A stretch of 30,365 bases of DNA, taken from assembly GCA_902490325.1 (NCBI GenBank), contig CABUDJ010000019.1, positions 1 to 30,365 of the forward strand, in the 5' to 3' direction. Below the pieces are notes generated by a model. It saw only the letters and a program-made list of their open reading frames with translations. It made no database searches and was not told the DNA's origin. Both the position numbers and the translations under genes were made by a program. This DNA is from an uncultured Collinsella sp. Lineage in GTDB: Bacteria; Actinomycetota; Coriobacteriia; Coriobacteriales; Coriobacteriaceae. Positions 9,398 to 17,253 of this stretch are shown here, one piece after another (positions within the stretch are counted from its first letter, which is position 1; the number at the start of each line of letters is the position of its first letter).

Positions 9398-10324
9398 CTA
9401 TGCGAGCTCATCGGCAATAGCTGCGACCTGCTCGGCCGTTTCGCACGAATACACGCGAACGTCGCTCAGCGTACGCTTGACCAGGCCCGACAGTGTTTTG
9501 CCAGGACCGACCTCAATAAACGTGTCGATGCCCTGATCCTGCAGAGTGTGCAGCGTGTCGACCCAACGCACGGCATGGCTCACCTGGTTGGCCAAGACAT
9601 CCGATGCCGCTCGCGGGTCCGCCGGATAGGGCGCCGCCGTCATGTTTGCCATGACCGGAATCAGCAGCGGAGACGGCGCGTGGCCGGCTTGGATATACGT
9701 CGCCAGTCCCTCAGTCGCCTCGGCCATATAGGGGCTATGGAATGCACCCGACACCGCGACCTTCATGGCCCGGCCGCCAGCCTCTTTTACTAGGACGTCG
9801 AGCTCCTGCAGCGCCTCGGGCGCTCCGGCAACAACCGTCTGCTGCGGACTGTTGTAGTTGACCGGCCAGCAATCCTCGCCGGCCTGTTTTGCCAAGCCCT
9901 CGACTTGCGCCGCATCGAGCTTGATGACGGCGCGCATGCCGCCCGGATGGCGCTCGGCAGCCGCGGCCATCAGCGCCGCGCGCTCGCACACGAGCTCAAA
10001 GCCCGCTCGCGTATCGAACGCCCCCGCAAAGGTGAGCGCGGCGACCTCGCCTAGCGAGAATCCCGCACAGGCGGCAGGTACCACGCCGCGCTCACGCAGG
10101 GCGGCAGCCGCTGCTAGGTCGTGAACGAACACGCACGGCTGCGTGTTCTCGGTCTGCGAGAGCTCCTCCTTGGAGGCACTCCGGCATTGCTCGCTGGTCC
10201 CCGGGCGCACCTCGTCGGCAATGGCGAACACCTCGGCGGCCGCCGGCGATGTCTCGATCAGATCGACGCCCATCGCGGGGTGTTGGGAACCCTGGCCGGC
10301 AAACAGAAACGCTACGCTACCCAT
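9398..10324 (-). CDS. fabD: Malonyl-CoA:ACP transacylase
   Basis: A 308-residue acyltransferase that moves malonyl from CoA to acyl carrier protein. GQGSQ is at 10-14, the nucleophile Ser90 is in AGFSLGE (87-93), Arg115 is in CERA, and the partner His196 is in SGAFHSPYM (192-200). The ATG at 10324 is chosen: AAGGG lies 9 nt upstream, while a GTG at 10330 has it too close. The first 13 nt overlap the end of fabK, which indicates translational coupling. The gene ends 30 nt before fabG. Confidence 0.95.
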   Translation of the reverse strand: MGSVAFLFAGQGSQHPAMGVDLIETSPAAAEVFAIADEVRPGTSEQCRSASKEELSQTENTQPCVFVHDLAAAAALRERGVVPAACAGFSLGEVAALTFAGAFDTRAGFELVCERAALMAAAAERHPGGMRAVIKLDAAQVEGLAKQAGEDCWPVNYNSPQQTVVAGAPEALQELDVLVKEAGGRAMKVAVSGAFHSPYMAEATEGLATYIQAGHAPSPLLIPVMANMTAAPYPADPRAASDVLANQVSHAVRWVDTLHTLQDQGIDTFIEVGPGKTLSGLVKRTLSDVRVYSCETAEQVAAIADELA

Positions 10325-11256
10325 GCGCACGCACCCTTCAGGACGCGCTCGGCGCCATCGACCAGATCGTCAACGATTTCACGTGCGCTCTGGCGCTCGC
10401 TAACCATGCCGGCAATCTGTCCACACAAAAACGAACCCTCTTCGTAATTACCGTCCTTGGCGGCCTTGCGAAGGGCGCCCGTGCCCATGGCCCCGAGCTC
10501 CTCGACGCTTGCGCCCGCCGCCTCGCTCTTAGCGTAGGCGTTGGTAAAGGGGCTCTTGAGGGCACGCACCGGGTGTCCCGTCGAGCGGCCGGTCGCACGC
10601 GTCGAGGTGTCGTTGGCCTTCAGGACCATCTCCTTGTACTGCTCCGATACGGTGCACTCGTCTGCGATCAGAAAGCGCGTACCCACCTGCACGCCGGCGG
10701 CGCCCAGCATAAAGGCGGCCGCCATGCCGCGGCCGTCGGCAATACCGCCGGCAGCCACGACGGGAATGTCGACCGCATCGACGACCTGCGGCACCAGTGC
10801 CATCGTCGAGGTCTCGCCAATATGGCCGCCCGATTCGGTGCCCTCGGCAACAACCGCCGTGGCCCCACGACGCGCCACGAGGCGCGCCAGCGCCACCGAG
10901 GCAACGACCGGGATGACCTTGATGCCCGCCTCGTTCCACGCCTTCATGTACTTGGTGGGATTGCCGGCACCCGTCACGACGACCGGTACTCGCTCGTCAA
11001 TCACAACCTGGGCGACCTCGTCGGCGAACGGGCTCATGAGCATGACGTTGACGCCAAAGGGCTTATCCGTCCTGGCGCGCAGCTTATGAATCTGGTCGCG
11101 AAGCCAGTTGGCGTCGGCGTTCATGGCCGCGATGATGCCTAAGCCACCCGCCTCGGACACTGCGGACGCCAGCGAGGCATCGGCAATCCAGGCCATACCG
11201 CCCTGGAACACGGGCTTTTCGATGCCGAGCAGATCGCAGAGAGGAGTCTTGAGCAT
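10312..11256 (-). CDS. fabK: Enoyl-ACP reductase II, FMN-dependent
   Basis: A 314-residue TIM-barrel flavoprotein of the FabK/2-nitropropane dioxygenase family. Its location in a complete fatty acid operon that has no FabI or FabL makes FabK, the final reduction of the elongation cycle, the best call over nitronate monooxygenase. Motifs are PVFQGGMAWI (15-24), AEGTESGGHIGE (137-148) with the conserved His145, and the FMN-phosphate loop AAGGIADGRG (168-177), followed by GAAGVQVGTRF. Known FabK enzymes are insensitive to triclosan. The ATG lies 2 nt after the acpP stop, and its ribosome binding site GGAG is inside the last codons of acpP. The 3' end overlaps fabD. Confidence 0.93.
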   Translation of the reverse strand: MLKTPLCDLLGIEKPVFQGGMAWIADASLASAVSEAGGLGIIAAMNADANWLRDQIHKLRARTDKPFGVNVMLMSPFADEVAQVVIDERVPVVVTGAGNPTKYMKAWNEAGIKVIPVVASVALARLVARRGATAVVAEGTESGGHIGETSTMALVPQVVDAVDIPVVAAGGIADGRGMAAAFMLGAAGVQVGTRFLIADECTVSEQYKEMVLKANDTSTRATGRSTGHPVRALKSPFTNAYAKSEAAGASVEELGAMGTGALRKAAKDGNYEEGSFLCGQIAGMVSERQSAREIVDDLVDGAERVLKGACAWVA

Positions 11257-11258
11257 CT

Positions 11259-11495
11259 CTACTTCTCCAATGCCGCCTCGACCGTATCGGCGAACTCGCC
11301 GACCGTCTTGGGGTTCTCCTCGGTATCGAGCTGGATGCCAAACTCGTCCTCGACGGCAACGAGGATCTCGACGGTGCCCAGGCTGTCGAGACCAATCTCC
11401 TCGAGCGTGGACTCGGGCTTCATCTCGACATCGTCAAGACCGGCGGTCTCGCGGATAACGTCGCAAACGCGCTCGAAGGTCTTCTGATCTGCCAT
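11259..11495 (-). CDS. acpP: Acyl carrier protein
   Basis: A 78-residue acidic four-helix carrier on which fatty acids are built. The 4'-phosphopantetheine attachment motif GLDSLG is at 35-40, with Ser38 as the modified residue. The sequence TVEILVAVEDEFGIQL after it is the recognition helix of type II fatty acid ACPs. AAAGGAG lies 8 nt upstream of the ATG. A GCCCTAGGGC palindrome sits in the 51-nt gap from fabH; whether it affects acpP expression is not clear. Confidence 0.97.
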   Translation of the reverse strand: MADQKTFERVCDVIRETAGLDDVEMKPESTLEEIGLDSLGTVEILVAVEDEFGIQLDTEENPKTVGEFADTVEAALEK

Positions 11496-11546
11496 GGTAG
11501 TTCTCCTTTGGTTGTGCCCTAGGGCGTTTTTATTTCCTATGTGCGA

Positions 11547-12506
11547 CTACTTCCAACGAAGCAGATAGCCACCTATATCCAGACCGGCGCCAAATCCAAC
11601 CAAGGCGATGGTGTCGCCTGTGTGAAGTGCACCGGCGTTTGCCAGCCGGTCGAGGGCAAGCGGAATGCATGCGCTCGAAATGTTGCCGGTCTCGCGCAAC
11701 GTGCGAACCACGCGCTCGTCCGGCACGCCCAGGCGCTTGACCGCCTGGCTCAGGATTCGTTCGTTAGCCTGATGGAATACAAAATGATCGATGTCTTCGA
11801 CCAAAATGCCCGCATCGATCGCAAGCTTATGGACCGTGTCGCAGATGGCGTTGACGCCGAACTTGAACACGCGGCGGCCATTCATGGACAGCACGCTCGC
11901 GCTATCTGCGGAAGCCTTAAACGGCGAGGTACCGACCAGACCGGGAACGCGCAACGTCTCGACGTCGGGCGCCGTCGAAAGCTCAACGGCAAGGGGATTC
12001 TCTCCCCCGGCCTCCATGACTGCAGCGCCCGCGCCATCGCCAAAGAGCACGCACGTGGCACGGTCAGTCCAGTCGAGCGCGCGCGTCATCTGCTCGGCAG
12101 CAACAACAAGCACGCGCTCGGCACGGCTGCGGGCGATATAGCCCTCGGCGACATCGAGCGCAAATACGAAGCCGGCACAAGCCGCCGAGACATCGAAGGC
12201 AGGGCACGTCGCGCCAAGCCGCTCAGCAACGGCACACGCCTCGGCGGGAACAAGGTGGTCACCCGTCGTCGTCGAGCAGACGATCAGATCCAGCTGGCTC
12301 GCGTCGATTCCGGACACCTGGAGTGCCCGCTCGCTCGCCGCTACGGCAAGGTCGTCAAGTGACTCGGTGGTGCAGACGTGGCGGCTCTTGATACCTGTGC
12401 GAGTAAAAATCCACTCATCCGAGGTATCGAGGAACTCAGACAGCTCGTCATTGGAAACGCTGCGCTCAGGAAGCGCCGAGCCTGTTCCAAGAATCGTGAA
12501 ACCCAT
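11547..12506 (-). CDS. fabH: 3-oxoacyl-ACP synthase III (initiating ketosynthase)
   Basis: A 319-residue KAS III that condenses acetyl-CoA or a branched acyl-CoA with malonyl-ACP to start chains. The Cys-His-Asn triad is Cys110 (VSAACAGFVFAL), His245 (FVFHQANERI) and Asn275 (RETGNISSACIPLAL). Primer preference is not evident from sequence. The ATG at 12506 has a near-perfect AAAGGAGG about 6 nt upstream; the open frame upstream to 12563 runs through the regulatory region and is not coding. It is the first gene of the fab/acc operon, and its promoter region contains the paired 18-bp boxes at 12524-12541 and 12572-12589. Confidence 0.97.
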   Translation of the reverse strand: MGFTILGTGSALPERSVSNDELSEFLDTSDEWIFTRTGIKSRHVCTTESLDDLAVAASERALQVSGIDASQLDLIVCSTTTGDHLVPAEACAVAERLGATCPAFDVSAACAGFVFALDVAEGYIARSRAERVLVVAAEQMTRALDWTDRATCVLFGDGAGAAVMEAGGENPLAVELSTAPDVETLRVPGLVGTSPFKASADSASVLSMNGRRVFKFGVNAICDTVHKLAIDAGILVEDIDHFVFHQANERILSQAVKRLGVPDERVVRTLRETGNISSACIPLALDRLANAGALHTGDTIALVGFGAGLDIGGYLLRWK

Positions 12507-12523
12507 CACTAACCTCCTTTGAG

Positions 12524-12589
12524 TTGTTGACGTGTTTACATCGACCAAGAGAGGATAACGCATTTCAGTCTTTGTTGACGTGTTAACAT
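12524..12589. promoter_or_regulatory. Paired 18-bp operator-like boxes between fabH and birA
   Basis: Two near-identical boxes differ at one base: TTGTTGACGTGTTTACAT (12524-12541) and TTGTTGACGTGTTAACAT (12572-12589), 48 bp start to start. Each contains an imperfect palindrome; the second has GTTGACG facing TGTTAAC. The proximal box ends 5 nt upstream of the fabH Shine-Dalgarno sequence. They do not resemble the FapR, FabT or E. coli FadR/FabR consensus as I know them. They look like binding sites for a dimeric repressor controlling the fatty acid operon and perhaps birA. I could not assign -35/-10 hexamers here with confidence. Confidence 0.6.
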
Positions 12590-12682
12590 TAAATTGTCCA
12601 AATGCGACAAAGGCTTCACATTGTGTCTATCTCTCGACACCATTGCGCGATTGCCTTATTTACTTAGGAGGTAGCAGCTGTT

Positions 12683-13459
12683 ATGGATTCTCGTTTAACG
12701 ATAGTCGACGTAACCGGATCGACCAACGATGACCTGCTCGAAGCAGGAAAACAGGGAGCGCCGCACGGCACAGGACTTGCCGCCCGCGCGCAAACGGCAG
12801 GACGCGGCCGGCGCGGCCACAAGTGGGATTCAACCGCCGGCAACCTATTGCTTTCGATTGTCCTGCGTCCATGCGTTAATCCCGCAAAGTACTCTGGTCT
12901 TGCCGCCGTCAGCGGCCTAGCGGTGCTCGAAGCACTCGAAAAGCAGGGTCTTGCAAACGAGATTGGCCTCAAATGGCCCAACGACCTGGTCGCGCGAGGA
13001 CGCAAGCTCGGCGGCATTCTGGTCGAGGCCGCACGCGATAACGAAGGCAAACCTTTCGCCGTCTGCGGCATTGGCGTCAATGTGAACTATGTGCCCCAAG
13101 AGGTGCCCGATGGCGGCCTGCCGGCAATCGGTCTCTCGGACCTTAACGAAAACGTTCCTGCCGTCGACATGCTCCTCGATGAGGTCTATCACGCAGTCGT
13201 GAACGCTGTAGATGCGTGGGCAGAACGCCTCAACGCCATGGAAGAAGACGCCGGACCGCTCGCGCCCGTCCGCGATGACTATGTCGGTCACCTCAATTGG
13301 ATCGGGGAGCACGTTATCGCCCGCTCCCCCGCTGGAGACGAGCTGGCACGAGGCATATTTAGAACGGTCGACGATTGCGGCCGCGCATGCATTGAGACCG
13401 AGAGCGGCTTGTGCGTCTTCCACTTCGAAGAAGCATCCTTGCGCCCCCTGAGCGAATAG
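12683..13459 (+). CDS. birA: Biotin--[acetyl-CoA-carboxylase] ligase, group I (no DNA-binding domain)
   Basis: A 258-residue biotin protein ligase that makes biotinyl-AMP and transfers biotin to the AccB lysine. Motifs are STND (13-16), the biotinyl-AMP loop GRGRRGHKW (40-48), KWPNDL (97-102), KLGGILVEA (108-116) and GIGVNVN (129-135); the C-terminal SH3-like domain spans about 205-255. It lacks the N-terminal winged helix of E. coli BirA, so it should not itself repress genes. TAGGAGGT is 10-11 nt before the ATG, slightly far. It is divergent from the fatty acid operon encoding its substrate AccB, and shares the intergenic region carrying the paired boxes. It converges on rpsJ, with a terminator between them. 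Confidence 0.93.
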   Translation: MDSRLTIVDVTGSTNDDLLEAGKQGAPHGTGLAARAQTAGRGRRGHKWDSTAGNLLLSIVLRPCVNPAKYSGLAAVSGLAVLEALEKQGLANEIGLKWPNDLVARGRKLGGILVEAARDNEGKPFAVCGIGVNVNYVPQEVPDGGLPAIGLSDLNENVPAVDMLLDEVYHAVVNAVDAWAERLNAMEEDAGPLAPVRDDYVGHLNWIGEHVIARSPAGDELARGIFRTVDDCGRACIETESGLCVFHFEEASLRPLSE

Positions 13460-13519
13460 GGCGCCGCAGCCGTCGGCTCGGCAGACGAATTCGCTATCCC
13501 AAAATCTAAACTCAAAACA

Positions 13520-13556
13520 AAAGGGCCCCGCTACCGTAACGGCAGCGGGGCCCTTT
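13520..13556. terminator. Bidirectional terminator between birA and rpsJ
   Basis: A 17-bp stem with one mismatch (13520-13536 with 13540-13556; core AAAGGGCCCCGCT) and a 3-nt loop. On the minus strand it is followed by TTTGTTTTGA, a good U-rich tract, so it efficiently closes the str operon after rpsJ. On the plus strand only the TTT of the stem is available, so it is a weaker terminator for birA. Confidence 0.9.
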
Positions 13557-13575
13557 AAGCTATGAGCGATATCGC

Positions 13576-13884
13576 TTAGAGCTTGATGTCGATGTCGACG
13601 CCAGCGGGGAGGTCGAGACGCATGAGCGAATCAACGGTGCCCGAGGTGGGGTCGAGGATGTCGATGAGGCGCTTGTGGGTGCGCATCTCGAACTGCTCAC
13701 GGGAGTCCTTGTTCACGTGCGGCGAGCGGATAACCGTGTACAGGTTGCGCTCGGTGGGCAGGGGGACAGGACCGGAAACGCGAGCGCCGGTCTTCTGAGC
13801 GGTCTCGACGATGAGCTTCGCGGACTGATCGACGACCTCGTGATCATAGCCCTTGAGGCGAATGCGGATCTTCTGGGTAGCCAA
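13576..13884 (-). CDS. rpsJ: 30S ribosomal protein S10
   Basis: A 102-residue S10 protein, a component of the 30S head that also serves as NusE in transcription antitermination. It is recognised by IRIRLKGYDHEVVDQSAKLI, GPVPLPTERN, and the C-terminal RLIDILDPTSGTVDSLMRLD. The start codon is TTG (13884-13882), supported by GGAGG 7 nt upstream and full-length homology from residue 1. It lies 60 nt after fusA, where tuf often sits in other bacteria, and is followed by a strong terminator instead of rplC. It is therefore detached from the rest of the S10 operon, at least in this window. Confidence 0.97.
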   Translation of the reverse strand: MATQKIRIRLKGYDHEVVDQSAKLIVETAQKTGARVSGPVPLPTERNLYTVIRSPHVNKDSREQFEMRTHKRLIDILDPTSGTVDSLMRLDLPAGVDIDIKL

Positions 13885-13944
13885 CTTAAACCTCCAAAGA
13901 GTGCGAGAGATGTTCTCGCGGATTACGTAACAGGGAGCTCGAAC

Positions 13945-16044
13945 TTAGGCGTTCTTGCTCATGACCTCGTCCACGATGGACTTGGGCGCGGGCTCATAAG
14001 AGTCGAACTGCATCGTGTAGGATGCACGGCCCTGGGTCTGGGAGCGAAGGTCGGTAGCGTAACCGAACATCTCGCCCAGCGGCACCTTGGCACGGATGAG
14101 CTTGCTGTTCTTGCGATCCTCCATGCCCTCGATCTTGCCGCGGCGACCGGAGAGGTTGCCCATAACGTCGCCCATGTACTGCTCGGGGGTCTCGACCTCG
14201 ACAGCCATGATCGGCTCGAGCAGCTGCGGATCGGACTTCTTGAGGGCGTCCTTGATAGCCATGGAACCGGCGATCTTGAAGGCGGCCTCGGAGGAGTCGA
14301 CCTCGTGGTAAGAACCGTCGAACAGGGTGACCTTAACGTCGAGGACCGGGAAGCCGGCGATAACACCGGTGTTCAGGGCCTCCTGGATGCCCTTGTCGAT
14401 GGACGGGATGTACTCCTTGGGCACGACGCCGCCGACGATAGCGTTGACGAACTCGTAGCCGAAGCCCTCCTCCATCTTCTCGAGCTTGATGACGGCGTGG
14501 CCGTACTGACCGCGACCGCCGGACTGACGGACGAACTTGCCCTCAGCCTTCTCGACGTCGTGACCAGCGGTCTCGCGGTAGGCAACCTGGGGCTTACCAA
14601 CGTTAGCGTCAACCTTGAACTCGCGGAGCAGACGGTCGACGATGATCTCGAGGTGTAGCTCGCCCATGCCGGCGATGATGGTCTGGCCGGTCTCGTGGTT
14701 GGTGGACACCTGGAAGGTCGGGTCCTCCTCGGCGAGCTTGGTCAGAGCCAGGGACATCTTGTCCTGCTCGGCCTTGGTCTTGGGCTCGATGGCAACGTCG
14801 ATAACGGGCTTAGCGAACTCGATCTTCTCGAGGACAATCTCCTTGCCCTCAGCGCACAGGGTGTCGCCGGTAGTGGAGTTCTTGAAGCCGACGCAAGCGA
14901 CGATGTCGCCCGCGGCAGCGTCGTCACGGTCGATACGCTCGGCGGCGTTCATCTCGAGGATGCGGCCGAGGCGCTCGCGCTGACCGTTGGAAGCGTTGAC
15001 CACGTAGGAGCCGGACTCGGCGCGGCCGGAGTAAACGCGGACATAGGTGAGCTTACCGACGAACGGGTCGGTCATGATCTTGAAGACCAGGCCGGAGAAG
15101 GGCTCGTCGAAGGAAGGATGACGCTGGATCTCCTCGCCGGTGTCCGGATCGGTACCGGTAACGGCCTCAACGTCGAGCGGGCTGGGCAGGTAGTCGACGA
15201 CAGCGTCGAGCAGCTCCTGAACGCCCTTGTTCTTGTAGGCGGAGCCCACGAAGACGAGGTTGAGCTCGTTGGCCAGAACGCCCTTGCGCAGAGCGGCCTT
15301 GAGCTCCTCGACGGTGAAGTCCTCCTCCATGAGGATCTTCTCCATGAGCTCATCGTCAAAGCTGGCAGCAGCGTCGAGGAGCTCCTCGCGCTTGGTGGCA
15401 GCGATGTCGGCGAACTCAGCCGGGATCTCGTCCATCGGCTCGGGGTAGGTCATACCCTTCTCGTCGGCCTTGAAGTCCCATGCAGTCATGGTGACCAGGT
15501 CGATGACGCCCCAGAAGTTGTCCTCGGCGCCCATCGGGACCTGAGCGGCCACGGCGTTAGCGTCGAGACGATCCTTCATGGTCTCGATAGCGTTGAAGAA
15601 GTCAGCGCCCACGCGGTCATACTTGTTGATGAAGGCGATGCGGGGAACATTGAAGGTAGAAGCCTGACGCCAAACGGTCTCAGACTGGGGCTGAACGCCG
15701 GCAACGGCGTCGAAGACGGCGACAGCGCCATCGAGGACGCGCAGGCAGCGCTCGACCTCGGCGGTGAAGTCAACGTGGCCCGGGGTGTCGATGATCTGGA
15801 TGCGGTAGTCCTTACCGTCCTTGTTCCAGAAGCACGTGGTAGCAGCGGAGGTAATGGTTACGCCGCGCTCCTGCTCCTGAACCATCCAGTCCATGGTGGC
15901 AGCGCCCTCATGGACCTCACCGATCTTGTGGGTCTTACCGGTGTAGTAAAGAATACGCTCGGTCGTGGTGGTCTTACCGGCATCGATGTGGGCCATGATG
16001 CCGATGTTACGGGTATCGGAAAGCTTGTACTTAGGCTTAGCCAT
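13945..16044 (-). CDS. fusA: Elongation factor G
   Basis: A 699-residue translational GTPase that drives translocation and, with RRF, ribosome recycling. Motifs are the P-loop AHIDAGKTTTT (18-28), switch I ERGVTITSAATT (59-70), DTPGH (86-90) and NKYD (140-143), the last replacing the more common NKMD. The C-terminal domains include YRETAGHDVEKAEGKFVRQS. Length matches bacterial EF-G rather than the longer EF-G2 or TetM types. AAGGAAC lies 7 nt before the ATG. It sits 19 nt downstream of rpsG in the standard str-operon order. Confidence 0.98.
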   Translation of the reverse strand: MAKPKYKLSDTRNIGIMAHIDAGKTTTTERILYYTGKTHKIGEVHEGAATMDWMVQEQERGVTITSAATTCFWNKDGKDYRIQIIDTPGHVDFTAEVERCLRVLDGAVAVFDAVAGVQPQSETVWRQASTFNVPRIAFINKYDRVGADFFNAIETMKDRLDANAVAAQVPMGAEDNFWGVIDLVTMTAWDFKADEKGMTYPEPMDEIPAEFADIAATKREELLDAAASFDDELMEKILMEEDFTVEELKAALRKGVLANELNLVFVGSAYKNKGVQELLDAVVDYLPSPLDVEAVTGTDPDTGEEIQRHPSFDEPFSGLVFKIMTDPFVGKLTYVRVYSGRAESGSYVVNASNGQRERLGRILEMNAAERIDRDDAAAGDIVACVGFKNSTTGDTLCAEGKEIVLEKIEFAKPVIDVAIEPKTKAEQDKMSLALTKLAEEDPTFQVSTNHETGQTIIAGMGELHLEIIVDRLLREFKVDANVGKPQVAYRETAGHDVEKAEGKFVRQSGGRGQYGHAVIKLEKMEEGFGYEFVNAIVGGVVPKEYIPSIDKGIQEALNTGVIAGFPVLDVKVTLFDGSYHEVDSSEAAFKIAGSMAIKDALKKSDPQLLEPIMAVEVETPEQYMGDVMGNLSGRRGKIEGMEDRKNSKLIRAKVPLGEMFGYATDLRSQTQGRASYTMQFDSYEPAPKSIVDEVMSKNA

Positions 16045-16063
16045 GTTAGTTCCTTACCTTAAC

Positions 16064-16537
16064 TTACCAACGATAGTGAGAGAACGCGCGGTTGGCCTCG
16101 GCCATCTTAAAGACGTCCTCACGCTTCTTGACGGAAGCGCCCAGGCCGTTGGAAGCGTCGAGGATCTCGTTGGCGAGACGCTCGGCCATGGTCTTCTCCT
16201 TGCGAGCGCGGGAGAAGTTGACGATCCAGCGGATACCCAGAGCGGTGGAACGACGGGAGTTGACCTCCATCGGGACCTGATAGGTAGCGCCACCGACACG
16301 CTTGGGCTTAACCTCGAGCGTGGGCTTGACGTTGTCCATAGCCTTCTTGAAGGTAGCGAGAGCGTCGCCACCCTCGGACTTCTCGGCAACGATCTCGAAA
16401 GCGGTGTAAACGATGCGCTCAGCGGTGGCCTTCTTGCCGTCAAGAAGGACCTTGTTGATGAGCTGAGTCACCAGGCGGTTGTTGTAAACGGCGTCAGGCT
16501 GAACCTCACGACGATTAGCTGCTGCACGACGCGGCAT
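16064..16537 (-). CDS. rpsG: 30S ribosomal protein S7
   Basis: A 157-residue S7 protein, which nucleates assembly of the 30S head by binding the 3' domain of 16S rRNA. Recognised from MPRRAAANRREVQPDAVYNN at the N terminus, KPTLEVKPKRVGGATYQVPM and GIRWIVNFSRAR. Length is the family's usual 156-157 residues. AAGGAG lies 8 nt before the ATG. It is the second gene of the str operon, 73 nt after rpsL. Confidence 0.98.
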   Translation of the reverse strand: MPRRAAANRREVQPDAVYNNRLVTQLINKVLLDGKKATAERIVYTAFEIVAEKSEGGDALATFKKAMDNVKPTLEVKPKRVGGATYQVPMEVNSRRSTALGIRWIVNFSRARKEKTMAERLANEILDASNGLGASVKKREDVFKMAEANRAFSHYRW

Positions 16538-16610
16538 GTGAAATCTCCTTAAGTGTCTACCGTGCGGCGCTTAGGCGGCACACGGCGAAAGTATCAAAAC
16601 GTTATCTGGC

Positions 16611-16988
16611 TTATTTAGCCTTGGGGCGCTTAGCACCGTACTTGGAACGGGCCTGCATACGGTTCTGGACCGGAGCAGCGTCGTAGGCGCCACGGATGAC
16701 GTGATAACGGACACCAGGGAGGTCACGGACACGACCGCCGCGGACGAGCACGATGGAGTGCTCCTGCAGGTTGTGGCCCTCACCCGGGATGTAAGCAGTA
16801 ACTTCGATGCCGTTGACAAGGCGAACACGGGCAACCTTACGAAGAGCCGAGTTCGGCTTCTTGGGGCTCGTGGTGAAGACGCGGGTGCACACGCCGCGCT
16901 TCTGGGAGTTGTGCTGCAGAGCAGCGTTCTTGGACTTCTTGGGCACGGAACGACGGCCCTGGCGAACCAGCTGGTTAATAGTAGGCAA
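16611..16988 (-). CDS. rpsL: 30S ribosomal protein S12, with Arg at the streptomycin-linked position 88
   Basis: A 125-residue S12 protein of the decoding centre. The two streptomycin-linked loops are visible: TTSPKKPNSALRK (39-51) has the wild-type Lys43, and VRGGRVRDLPGVRYH (82-96) has Arg at position 88, where E. coli, Bacillus and Mycobacterium have Lys. Asp89, the methylthiolation site in some bacteria, is kept. The start codon is TTG (16988-16986), with AAGGAG 6 nt upstream. It is the first gene of the str operon, with a promoter predicted at 17082-17110 and a leader of about 85-90 nt. Confidence 0.97.
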   Translation of the reverse strand: MPTINQLVRQGRRSVPKKSKNAALQHNSQKRGVCTRVFTTSPKKPNSALRKVARVRLVNGIEVTAYIPGEGHNLQEHSIVLVRGGRVRDLPGVRYHVIRGAYDAAPVQNRMQARSKYGAKRPKAK

Positions 16989-17081
16989 AGCGTACTCCTT
17001 CTCGAATGATTCCAGCTTTCTGTAAAGTGCAACGGCTTGAATCGAGGGGTCAGCATCCCCCTACGAAACACGCAGTTCGAT

Positions 17082-17110
17082 AGGATACGTGGCGTTAGCT
17101 GTGCCGTCAA
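17082..17110 (-). promoter_or_regulatory. Predicted sigma70-type promoter of the str operon
   Basis: On the minus strand, TTGACG (17110-17105) and TATCCT (17087-17082) are separated by exactly 17 nt. Transcription would start near 17075 and give a leader of about 87 nt before the rpsL TTG codon. The leader contains a small AGGGG/CCCCT hairpin, whose role is unknown. Confidence 0.6.
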
Positions 17111-17253
17111 CAGACCACGCCGCCGGGCGTATCCCAAAATGAGCATATTTCCGCAAAGCCTACACAAAAGGAATCCCCTTCTGTGCGCGGGGGCGGATTC
17201 CCGGTCCGGGCGGCACAGGGGTTAAGTTTGCTGCTCTACAGTCCTGGCTCGCA

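Noticed and set aside
10312..11256. Nitronate monooxygenase instead of FabK
   Set aside because: The family is shared, but placement between acpP and fabD, with overlapping genes and no other enoyl reductase, favours FabK.
14695..16062. 455-codon open frame on the plus strand opposite fusA
   Set aside because: fusA on the other strand is unmistakable; the Leu/Gly/Val/Asp-rich translation is a shadow of its codon bias and has no ribosome binding site or family motif.
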